DNA of 17,611 bases from Clostridia bacterium (GTDB lineage: Bacteria; Bacillota; Clostridia; Christensenellales; CAG-917), in contig CAAEDU010000027.1 of the NCBI GenBank assembly GCA_900754695.1, positions 1 to 17,611 of the forward strand, read 5' to 3'. Shown here piece after piece: positions 1-5,872 of the stretch. Each line of letters opens with the position of its first letter. The stretch's first letter is position 1. Below the pieces are notes generated by a model. It did not search any database. It was not told the DNA's origin and was given only the letters and a program-made list of their open reading frames with translations. The position numbers and the translations under genes were made by a program.

Positions 1-194
1 CTCTGAGGTGCGAGCAGTTCCGCGCCCGTCGATTTTTGGCTGAGCAAGGAAGTCGCCGCAGCTAATACCCACCCGTATTGGCAAGACGAGTGACGCTGTT
101 CAGGCGGAAATCGGCGGCGCTGAACCCGGTTCGTATTATTCCGGGCTGGCATGCATGACGGGTTCGTTTTGTGCGTGTACGGCATAATAAGCGT

Positions 195-1106
195 ATGAGA
201 AAGTGCGATTTTGTCACGGATATGGCGGTGGACGCGCTGGAAAGGCGCTCTTTGCAGGAACTTGCGGACGTCAGGCGCGTCTCGGAAGGGATCGTGCGCA
301 GGCTGGTCAGAGTGACGGACGACACGACGGCGAAAAGGGTGGGACGGGGGAAGGGAGTGTATCTCACCTACGACTGCACCCCGGCGGCTCTTTCCTCGGA
401 AAAGGGGCTGCGCACCGTGAGCGGTCTCATCGCGGACGCGCTCGTAGAACTTGCGGGCGTGCACGGACGGGACGCGACCGTCCTCGTGGCGGGACTTGGC
501 AACCCCGACGTCACGGCGGACTCCCTCGGTGGCGCCGTCACCGCGATGCTGGACACATCGCCGGTGAGCGAGGCGGAGAGGAAGGGGAGAAGGGTGCGGC
601 TGTGCGCGATAGATACGGGCGTCGAAGGACGGACGGGGATACGCAGCGCGGACACCGTGGAGGGGCTTTGCGTGAAGCTCCGCCCCGCCTGCGTCATCGC
701 GGTGGACTCCCTTGCGACATCCGCGCCCGAACGCCTCGGCACTTCCTTCCAGCTCACCACGGCGGGGATAGCCCCGGGGAGCGGAGTGGGCGGCGACAAG
801 GCGAGGATAGACAAGACCTCGCTCGGCGTGCCCGTCGTCGCGGTGGGCGTCCCTCTCGTCCTCTCACTCGGCACCGTGCTCCTCGATTTTGCAAGGGATT
901 ATGCCGCGGCGATAGGGTGCGAAGGCAACGAGTTTTCCCTGCGTTCCCTCATTGCGGAACGCAGGCTCGGGACGCTCGTCGTAGCCCCCAAAGAGATCGG
1001 TCTCCATGTCGAAGCGGCAGCCTGCGTGATCGCGGGCGCGATCAACTCCGCTTACGGTGAACACGGCGCAAAACGGGGTTTTACTCCGCCGAAACACATC
1101 TGTTAA
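195..1106 (+). CDS. gpr: Germination protease GPR (spore endopeptidase, peptidase family A25)
   Basis: GPR degrades the small acid-soluble proteins (SASPs) that coat spore DNA when a spore germinates; it acts in the forespore/spore core. The 303-residue product matches the family along its length: the N-terminal FVTDMAVDA block (residues 6-14), GLGNPDVTADSLGG (100-113), TGVEGRTGI (141-149), VIAVDSLA (167-174) and GIAPGSGVGG (191-200). D109 and D171 are probably the two acidic residues implicated in A25 catalysis; this is my alignment from memory. An in-frame GTG at 171 would add eight residues, but ATG 195 places the conserved block near the start as expected. There is almost no room for the N-terminal propeptide known from Bacillus GPR, so activation may differ. 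No SD precedes ATG 195. A CATAATA at 183-189 fits the sigma-G -10 pattern (CATNHTA), but no matching -35 is seen. The gene converges on murI and their stops overlap. Confidence 0.93.
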   Translation: MRKCDFVTDMAVDALERRSLQELADVRRVSEGIVRRLVRVTDDTTAKRVGRGKGVYLTYDCTPAALSSEKGLRTVSGLIADALVELAGVHGRDATVLVAGLGNPDVTADSLGGAVTAMLDTSPVSEAERKGRRVRLCAIDTGVEGRTGIRSADTVEGLCVKLRPACVIAVDSLATSAPERLGTSFQLTTAGIAPGSGVGGDKARIDKTSLGVPVVAVGVPLVLSLGTVLLDFARDYAAAIGCEGNEFSLRSLIAERRLGTLVVAPKEIGLHVEAAACVIAGAINSAYGEHGAKRGFTPPKHIC

Positions 1107-1888
1107 ACCGTTGTATTGAAAAAATGCGGGACGTAGCTCTCGTGAAGTTTTGAGAGGATCCAGAGATATTTCGCACGTTCGTTCGCACCCGAGAAAACAA
1201 ATTTCGTGCGCGCCCGGACGTCTTCCGAAAGGCGGGGCTCGGAGGGAGCGGAAGGGCGGGGCTGCCATCCGCCGCGCACCGCATCTCTCACCGCGTCCGT
1301 GAGCGCCGCATTGCCGTCGGAGTAGTCCGCGTCTCCGAGGAGGGCGCGGATCTCCCGCGCGCAATATATGTAGTGCGAGCACCCGAGCAGCACCTTTTCC
1401 GCTCTGCCGCGGAAGGCGGCAAGGCGCTCCCACAGATAGCCGAAAAGAGGGGCGCAGTCAAGGCGGGTGCGGGATTTGAAGCGCAGGGAAAGCTGGATCT
1501 CGACAAGCACCGCGAGCTCCGCCGTCGAGGCGCACATGAAGCCCTTCTCCTTTGCCGCAAGGCCCGCAAGGGTGCGGGGAGTCGCGAGCACCAGCGTTTC
1601 GGAGGGCAGGGAATGTCCGAGGTCGGGGATGAGGGTGAAGACGCCTTGGGGGCGCGCGGTCACGGACGCCGTGTTGCAGCCGAAGACCACGATGTCCGCC
1701 TCCCGTTTCAGCCGCCGCACCGCTTTTTCCGCCGCTTCCGCCACTTCGTCTCCGCTCTTGCTGCCGAAGGGCATGCGGGCATTGTCGGCAAAATAGACCC
1801 AACTGCACTCGGGCAGTTTTGCCTGCAATAGCGCGAGAGTGGTGAGCCCTCCAGCGCCGCTGTCGTAGACTCCGATCCTCGGCGGCAT
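1103..1888 (-). CDS. murI: Glutamate racemase
   Basis: Converts L-glutamate to D-glutamate for peptidoglycan, in the cytoplasm, by a two-cysteine mechanism. The 261-residue product has the family motifs in order: GVYDSGAGGL (6-15, with the catalytic-site Asp-Ser), YFADNARMPFGSK (32-44), FGCNTAS (69-75, first catalytic Cys C71) and LLGCSHY (167-173, second Cys C170 followed by His). Length is typical (about 260-280). A TTG at 1894 lies just upstream in frame; ATG 1888 is preferred because the GVYDSG strand normally follows a few residues after the start. No SD is visible before ATG 1888; a TAACAT hexamer (complement of 1895-1900) sits exactly 6 nt before it, without a good -35. The stop codon overlaps the stop of gpr on the other strand, and no terminator separates them. 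Confidence 0.93.
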   Translation of the reverse strand: MPPRIGVYDSGAGGLTTLALLQAKLPECSWVYFADNARMPFGSKSGDEVAEAAEKAVRRLKREADIVVFGCNTASVTARPQGVFTLIPDLGHSLPSETLVLATPRTLAGLAAKEKGFMCASTAELAVLVEIQLSLRFKSRTRLDCAPLFGYLWERLAAFRGRAEKVLLGCSHYIYCAREIRALLGDADYSDGNAALTDAVRDAVRGGWQPRPSAPSEPRLSEDVRARTKFVFSGANERAKYLWILSKLHESYVPHFFNTTV

Positions 1889-1958
1889 ACGCAAATGTTA
1901 TGCGTCGCCTTACGCGCATATGCGCGCAAACTCACTTTTTATTTCATACGCAGATTTT

Positions 1959-1986
1959 TTGCTTGATTAAAACCGCGGATTATAGT
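1959..1986 (+). promoter_or_regulatory. Sigma-A-like promoter of the EF-G-like gene
   Basis: TTGCTT at 1959-1964 and TATAGT at 1981-1986 with a 16-nt spacer, in an AT-rich gap between divergent murI and the EF-G-like gene. The predicted transcript start near 1993 leaves a leader of about 28 nt that contains the SD AGAGGT at 2010-2015, five bases before ATG 2021. The -35 matches consensus only in its first half. Confidence 0.5.
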
Positions 1987-2020
1987 ATCATTGTTTAGAA
2001 AAATCTATCAGAGGTATTCC

Positions 2021-4084
2021 ATGAAGACTTTTGCAACCGAATTTATCCGCAATGTCGCTCTCGTCGGTCACTCCGGCGAAGGCAAGACTTCTCTTGCAGA
2101 GGCGATGCTTTACATGACCAAGACCATCGACCGCCTCGGCAAAGTCGATGACGGCTCTGCTACGATGGACTACGACGACGAAGAGATCAAGCGCAAGATA
2201 TCCATCAGCATGGCTCTCGCCTATGCTGTGCGGAACAATGTCAAGATCAATCTCCTCGACGTCCCCGGGTTCTTCGATTTCGAGGGCGAGATGGTGGCGG
2301 CGCTCGCGGCGGCAGACAGCGCCATCGTTGTGACCAGCGCGTCCGGCGCGCTCACCGTCGGCACCGAGAAGGCGCTCGATATGTGCCTTGAAAAGAGAGT
2401 GCCTGCGTTCATCTTCGTCAATGCCGTCAACAAGGAAAATTCGGACTTCATGTCCACCGTGGACGCCATCACCGCGAAATATAACAAGGTCGTCCCCATC
2501 GAGCTGCCCATCATGGAAGGCGGCAAGATGACGGGCTATGTTGACGTCTTCACCGGAGAGGGTTTCACCCTCGACGGCAAGTCCGTCTCCGTCCCCGCCG
2601 CTCTCGAAGCCAAGGCGGAAGAGTATAAGGGCAAACTGATGGAGATGGTCGCCGAGACCGACGAGGAGCTCATGATGAAGTTCTTCGAGGGCGAGGCGTT
2701 CACCGCTGAAGAGATCCAAAAGGGCGTGCACGCCGCCATCGATTCCGACAGCTTCATCCCCCTCATGGCGGGCAATGCCACCACCTGCACCCGAGTGGAC
2801 GGTCTCATGGATAAGATCGTGGATCTGCTTCCTTCTCCCGCAAAGGCGCACAAGCACAGAGCGGTCAAGGACGGTCAGACCGTGGAGATCGAATGCAGCT
2901 CCGCAGCACCTTTCGCGGCGCAGGTGTTCAAGTCCGTCGTCGACCCGTATGTGGGCAAGATGCTCATCCTGAAGGTCATCTCCGGCAAGCTCACGAGCGG
3001 CGACACCGTCTTCAACAACACCGCAGAAAAGCCCGAAAAGGTCGGCACCATCTATGTCCTCAAGGGCAAGAAGCAGGAGCCCGTCGACTGCCTGGAAGCG
3101 GGCGACATCGGCGCTCTTTCCAAGCTGGTCTACACCAACACCAACGACACCCTCTCTTCTCCCGACTTCAAGCTCGATTTCGAGAAGATCGATTTCCCGA
3201 AGCCCGTCATCTCCTACGCGGTGCGCGCCCCCAAGGATGAGGAGAAAGTCATCCAGGGACTCATCAAGATGCAGGACGAAGACGCCACCTTCAAGGTGGA
3301 GAAGAATGCGGAGACCGGCGACGTGCTCATCAGCGGTCTCGGTGAGGCGCAGCTCGACATCATGTGCAAGCGCGTCAAGAACAAGCTCGGGCTCGACATT
3401 ACCTGGCAGGAGCCCAGAGTCGCATACCGCGAGACCATCAGAAAGACCGCGGAAGCGGAAGGCAAGCACAAGAAACAGTCCGGCGGCGCCGGTCAGTACG
3501 GCGACGTCTTCATCCGCTTTGAGCCGGGTGCGGAAGACGGCGAGTTCGAGTTCGTGGACGCCATCGTCGGCGGCGCGGTGCCCAGACAGTTCATCCCCGC
3601 AGTCGAGAAGGGTCTCAGAGAAGCCATCAAGAAGGGCGTGCTCGCGGGCTATCCCATGGTCAACGTCAAGGCGACCCTGTATGACGGAAAATATCACCCC
3701 GTCGACAGCAAGGAGATCGCGTTCATCACCGCGGCGAAGCTCTCCTATCAGGATGCGTGCGTGAAGGCGGCGCCCTGCTTCCTCGAGCCCATCATGGAAG
3801 CGAAGATCACCGTCCCCGGCGATTATCTCGGCGACATCCTCGGCGACATGAACAAGCGTCGCGGCAGGATCCTCGGCACGGACAGCGCAGAGGGCGGCAA
3901 GCAGGTCATCACCGTTGAGGTGCCTCAGGCGGAAATGTTCCGTTACGCCACCGACCTCAGGAGCATGACGCAGGGCAGAGGCAAGTTCTCCGTGAAGTTC
4001 CTCCGCTATGAGGAAGTGCCCGCAAGCGCCAACGCCAAGATCATCGAGGACGCCAAGAAGCGCGAGGAAGAGGCGAAGAAGTAG
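2021..4084 (+). CDS. EF-G-like translational GTPase (elongation factor G paralogue)
   Basis: A 687-residue member of the EF-G/TetM superfamily, expected to bind the ribosome as a GTPase. P-loop GHSGEGKT is at 16-23 and the G3 motif DVPGFFDF at 80-87. Switch I carries EEIKRKISI where true EF-G has the RGITI motif, which marks the EF-G-like paralogue group. The domain IV signature SGGAGQYGDVF starts near residue 486 and the domain V block GDYLGDILGDMNKRRGRI near 600, so all five domains appear present. The G4 motif is odd: the sequence reads FVNAVNKENSDF (132-143), which aligns NAVN with the usual NKxD, so both the Lys and the specificity Asp are lost. ATG 2021 is chosen over an upstream TTG because SD AGAGGT lies five bases before it. 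The gene is monocistronic, with its own promoter and terminator. It is unlikely to be the main EF-G, which normally sits with rpsL/rpsG/tuf; its exact role is unknown. Confidence 0.88.
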   Translation: MKTFATEFIRNVALVGHSGEGKTSLAEAMLYMTKTIDRLGKVDDGSATMDYDDEEIKRKISISMALAYAVRNNVKINLLDVPGFFDFEGEMVAALAAADSAIVVTSASGALTVGTEKALDMCLEKRVPAFIFVNAVNKENSDFMSTVDAITAKYNKVVPIELPIMEGGKMTGYVDVFTGEGFTLDGKSVSVPAALEAKAEEYKGKLMEMVAETDEELMMKFFEGEAFTAEEIQKGVHAAIDSDSFIPLMAGNATTCTRVDGLMDKIVDLLPSPAKAHKHRAVKDGQTVEIECSSAAPFAAQVFKSVVDPYVGKMLILKVISGKLTSGDTVFNNTAEKPEKVGTIYVLKGKKQEPVDCLEAGDIGALSKLVYTNTNDTLSSPDFKLDFEKIDFPKPVISYAVRAPKDEEKVIQGLIKMQDEDATFKVEKNAETGDVLISGLGEAQLDIMCKRVKNKLGLDITWQEPRVAYRETIRKTAEAEGKHKKQSGGAGQYGDVFIRFEPGAEDGEFEFVDAIVGGAVPRQFIPAVEKGLREAIKKGVLAGYPMVNVKATLYDGKYHPVDSKEIAFITAAKLSYQDACVKAAPCFLEPIMEAKITVPGDYLGDILGDMNKRRGRILGTDSAEGGKQVITVEVPQAEMFRYATDLRSMTQGRGKFSVKFLRYEEVPASANAKIIEDAKKREEEAKK

Positions 4085-4106
4085 GCCCCTCCCGCAAAAG
4101 AACCGA

Positions 4107-4137
4107 AAACGCTCTCCCGTGCGGAGAGCGTTTTTTT
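4107..4137 (+). terminator. Intrinsic terminator after the EF-G-like gene
   Basis: Perfect 8-bp stem CGCTCTCC (4110-4117) / GGAGAGCG (4123-4130), loop CGTGC, followed by seven T (4131-4137) and preceded by an A-run. It lies 23-26 bp after the stop at 4084. Confidence 0.93.
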
Positions 4138-4187
4138 GCGGGGAGACTTGCAGCCGAAAAGAATTGCTCCGCCGCCTGTTTGCATTA

Positions 4188-4240
4188 TTTCTGCCCGGCA
4201 TGCCGGAGCGCGTCCGCATGTTTCTGTCCGGCATGCAGGA
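4188..4240. repeat. Pair of 20-bp direct repeats
   Basis: TTTCTGCCCGGCATGCCGGA at 4188-4207 and TTTCTGTCCGGCATGCAGGA at 4221-4240 differ at two positions and are 33 bp apart start to start. They lie in the non-coding gap between two convergent genes. Each holds the palindromic core CCGGCATGC; function unknown. Confidence 0.6.
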
Positions 4241-4271
4241 CTGTTTTCGCTTCATCGCGTTGAGGCAAGAT

Positions 4272-4297
4272 AAAAGCGCGGTTTATACCGCGCTTTT
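4272..4297. terminator. Bidirectional intrinsic terminator
   Basis: Perfect 11-bp stem AAAAGCGCGGT (4272-4282) / ACCGCGCTTTT (4287-4297) with loop TTAT. A and T runs on both ends let it work on either strand. It sits 43 bp past the stop of the kinase gene on the minus strand and is also a second stop for plus-strand transcription from the EF-G-like gene. Confidence 0.88.
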
Positions 4298-4339
4298 GTG
4301 TCGATAAACATCTTGTTCCGTGTTTTTAAGGCGTGTCGT

Positions 4340-5158
4340 CTATTTGACCAACATGGGGATGGCGCGCTCTATGAGCAGTCCGAAACGCAGGTCCACTTTC
4401 TCTTCCACGGAGACGCGGATGCACTCTTTGCAGAAGTCCACCGCCGCCTGCGCCGCTTTCTCAAACGGCATCCCGCTCATGAGTTTTCCGATGAACGCGG
4501 AGGAGAGGCAGTCGCCCGCGCCGTGGATATATTCGGGATAGCTTTCGTTCATCTGCAGCGCGATCTTTCCGTCCACGAGGGTGGCGGTGCCTTGCTTGCC
4601 CTCCTTCATGATGCCGGAGAGCAGCACCTTCTTATAACCGTTGTGGTCGAGGATCTTCAGGATCATGCGGGCGTTCGCTTCGTTTGGTTCAAGGCTCATG
4701 TCCAGCCCCGCGAGCATCCTGCCTTCCGTGAAATTGGGCATCACGATGTCCGCCATGCGGCAGAGCTCGAACATCTTGTCGCGGTAGCTCTCGTCAAAGA
4801 TCTTATAAAGCGATCCGTTCTCCGCCATGGCGGGATCGACGGCGATTAGCGCGCCCTTCGCCTTCATGTCTTTCGCGATAGTGATGGCGGCGTCCGCGGT
4901 CTCCATCGAGCCGAGGAAGCCCGTGTAGAGGCAGTCGAACTTTATGCCCAGCTTGTTCCAATGCTCGTAGGAGGGGAGCATGTTGGAGTAAAGATCGGTG
5001 TAAGTGAAGCCTTCGATGCCGTAAGTCTGCGTGGAGAGCAGCGCGGTGGGAAGCCCCACGGCGTCGTGTCCGCAGGCGCAGAGGATGGGGAGAGCCGCGG
5101 TCAGCGAGCATCTGCCGACGGAGGAATAATCCTGAATGGTCAAAATTCTCTTATCCAT
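4340..5158 (-). CDS. Pyridoxal/pyridoxamine kinase (PfkB/ribokinase superfamily)
   Basis: A 272-residue cytoplasmic kinase predicted to phosphorylate pyridoxal, pyridoxamine or pyridoxine with ATP in vitamin B6 salvage. Family features: ILTIQDYSSVGRCSLTAALP (5-24) with AVGLPTALLSTQT (33-45), as in Firmicutes pyridoxamine kinases; VDPAMAENGSLY (107-118); PNFTE (141-145); and the C-terminal anion-hole motif HGAGD (212-216), whose Asp216 is the expected catalytic base. The length is usual for PdxY/PdxK. A ThiD-like hydroxymethylpyrimidine activity cannot be excluded. The start is firm because the ILTIQD strand begins at residue 5. No SD precedes it; instead a good promoter puts its -10 just 6 nt before the ATG (leaderless candidate), and a perfect 15-bp palindrome overlaps that -10. 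The gene is monocistronic and ends at a bidirectional terminator. Confidence 0.9.
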   Translation of the reverse strand: MDKRILTIQDYSSVGRCSLTAALPILCACGHDAVGLPTALLSTQTYGIEGFTYTDLYSNMLPSYEHWNKLGIKFDCLYTGFLGSMETADAAITIAKDMKAKGALIAVDPAMAENGSLYKIFDESYRDKMFELCRMADIVMPNFTEGRMLAGLDMSLEPNEANARMILKILDHNGYKKVLLSGIMKEGKQGTATLVDGKIALQMNESYPEYIHGAGDCLSSAFIGKLMSGMPFEKAAQAAVDFCKECIRVSVEEKVDLRFGLLIERAIPMLVK

Positions 5159-5162
5159 ACAT

Positions 5163-5193
5163 CAAGTGTAACACTTGTGCACGCCGTTTTCAA
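5163..5193 (-). promoter_or_regulatory. Promoter and palindromic operator-like site of the kinase gene
   Basis: On the minus strand TTGAAA (complement of 5188-5193), a 17-nt spacer and TACACT (complement of 5165-5170); the -10 ends 6 nt before ATG 5158. The perfect inverted repeat CAAGTGT-A-ACACTTG (5163-5177) covers the whole -10, the position expected for a repressor operator. No regulator gene is adjacent. Confidence 0.6.
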
Positions 5194-5390
5194 GACCGAA
5201 AGTAAAAAAGTAAACCATCCAAAACACGTTTTTTGTAGAGAAAAGTGCAAAGCGAGCCTGAAACCCTAAGGGATGGGATCGTTCGGACGCCCGTGTTCGG
5301 CATTTTTGCGCGCGCAACGTCCTTCGCGATCCGTGGAGGGGAGGGGAAACCGCGGTTTATGAAGGAGCGCACGACGGTGTGATTTTTGTG

Positions 5391-5419
5391 TTGCAAAAAG
5401 CGCGGCGGAATGCTATACT
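5391..5419 (+). promoter_or_regulatory. Sigma-A-like promoter of the SRP RNA gene
   Basis: TTGCAA (5391-5396), 17-nt spacer, TATACT (5414-5419). The first base of the predicted RNA helix, 5426, lies seven bases after the -10, the usual spacing for the transcript start. Confidence 0.85.
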
Positions 5420-5425
5420 GTTAAG

Positions 5426-5691
5426 GCTGCGCTAGACGGGGAGCCGGCGGTGCCCTGTGAACTGCAATCCGCCACAGCAGTGTCGAACGCCGTCCGAGGC
5501 TTTTCTTATGGGAGGCCGCGCCGCACAAGGGGTGTCGATAGCAAGGTCCCGTGCAACTGCATACTGTGAACCGTGTCAGGGCTTGACCGCAGCAGCACTA
5601 AGCAGGCGTTGCCGTGTGCCACGGGGAAACTTTGAAGGAGCTACCTATGCGGCTTCCGCTTCGGTTTGAACTGTCGGAGTCGGTGCGCAGC
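5426..5691 (+). ncRNA. ffs: Signal recognition particle RNA, large bacterial type (with Alu domain)
   Basis: A 266-nt RNA gene for the RNA scaffold of the SRP, which with Ffh targets nascent membrane proteins to FtsY/SecYEG. The ends pair: GCTGCGC (5426-5432) with GCGCAGC (5685-5691). The 5' part contains the Alu-domain block GGTGCCCTGTGAACTGCAAT (5449-5468). The S-domain apical segment is recognisable at 5575-5600, with the symmetric-loop signature TCAGG ... AGCAGCACTAAG that Ffh binds. The length agrees with the Bacillus-type large SRP RNA rather than the ~110-nt 4.5S form. The tip of the apical hairpin (5581-5590, GCTTGACCGC) does not have the usual GGAA tetraloop. A promoter precedes the gene and two hairpin terminators follow it directly. 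Confidence 0.92.
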
Positions 5692-5729
5692 AAACGAAAC
5701 CGCCGGAAACCATCCGGCGGTTTCGTTTT
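5692..5729. terminator. First (strong) terminator after the SRP RNA
   Basis: A 16-bp perfect stem, 5692-5707 with 5713-5728, loop of five bases, GC-rich core CCGCCGGA and an A/T-rich base ending in TTTCGTTTT. It starts directly after the SRP RNA 3' end. The symmetric A/T base allows function on the minus strand too. Confidence 0.88.
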
Positions 5730-5730
5730 G

Positions 5731-5758
5731 AAAGACCCGACATCACGCCGGGTCTTTT
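5731..5758. terminator. Second hairpin terminator, probably bidirectional
   Basis: Stem AAAGACCCG (5731-5739) / CGGGTCTTT (5749-5757) with a 9-nt loop, followed by T. On the plus strand it backs up the SRP RNA terminator; on the minus strand it lies about 115 bp past the stop of the TIR-methyltransferase gene and is the first terminator-like hairpin there. Confidence 0.75.
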
Positions 5759-5779
5759 GCATTTTAAAAGAGGACAACT

Positions 5780-5836
5780 ATGAGCGCAAGTCCGCGCCAC
5801 TATCATCCGTGTCGCTGTGAATTTCTCCGCGGATGA
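5780..5836 (+). CDS. Possible 18-residue small ORF (doubtful)
   Basis: ATG 5780 is preceded by AAAAGAGGA (5766-5774), a good SD about five bases away, and encodes MSASPRHYHPCRCEFLRG before TGA. The peptide has a His/Cys-rich HYHPCRC stretch. It lies between the SRP RNA terminators and the 3' end of the convergent TIR-methyltransferase gene. No promoter is seen between the terminators and the SD, and no homologue is known to me, so chance is the main alternative. Confidence 0.2.
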   Translation: MSASPRHYHPCRCEFLRG

Positions 5837-5872
5837 AGAGGCAAAGAGGGCGTCGATGTCGGGAGACTCGTG

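Noticed and set aside
1..93. A possible C-terminal gene end at the left edge (frame ending TGA at 91-93)
   Set aside because: The frame is interrupted by TGA at 4-6, has no start codon after it, and matches no protein I recognise.
1988..4255. A 755-codon open frame on the minus strand across the EF-G-like gene
   Set aside because: It is a shadow of a GC-rich gene with clear EF-G motifs on the plus strand; its translation is low-complexity Leu/Asp/Gly/His-rich with no family motif, SD or promoter.
5190..5396. A 68-codon minus-strand frame upstream of the kinase
   Set aside because: No SD, overlaps the SRP RNA -35 and the kinase promoter, and has no recognisable motif.
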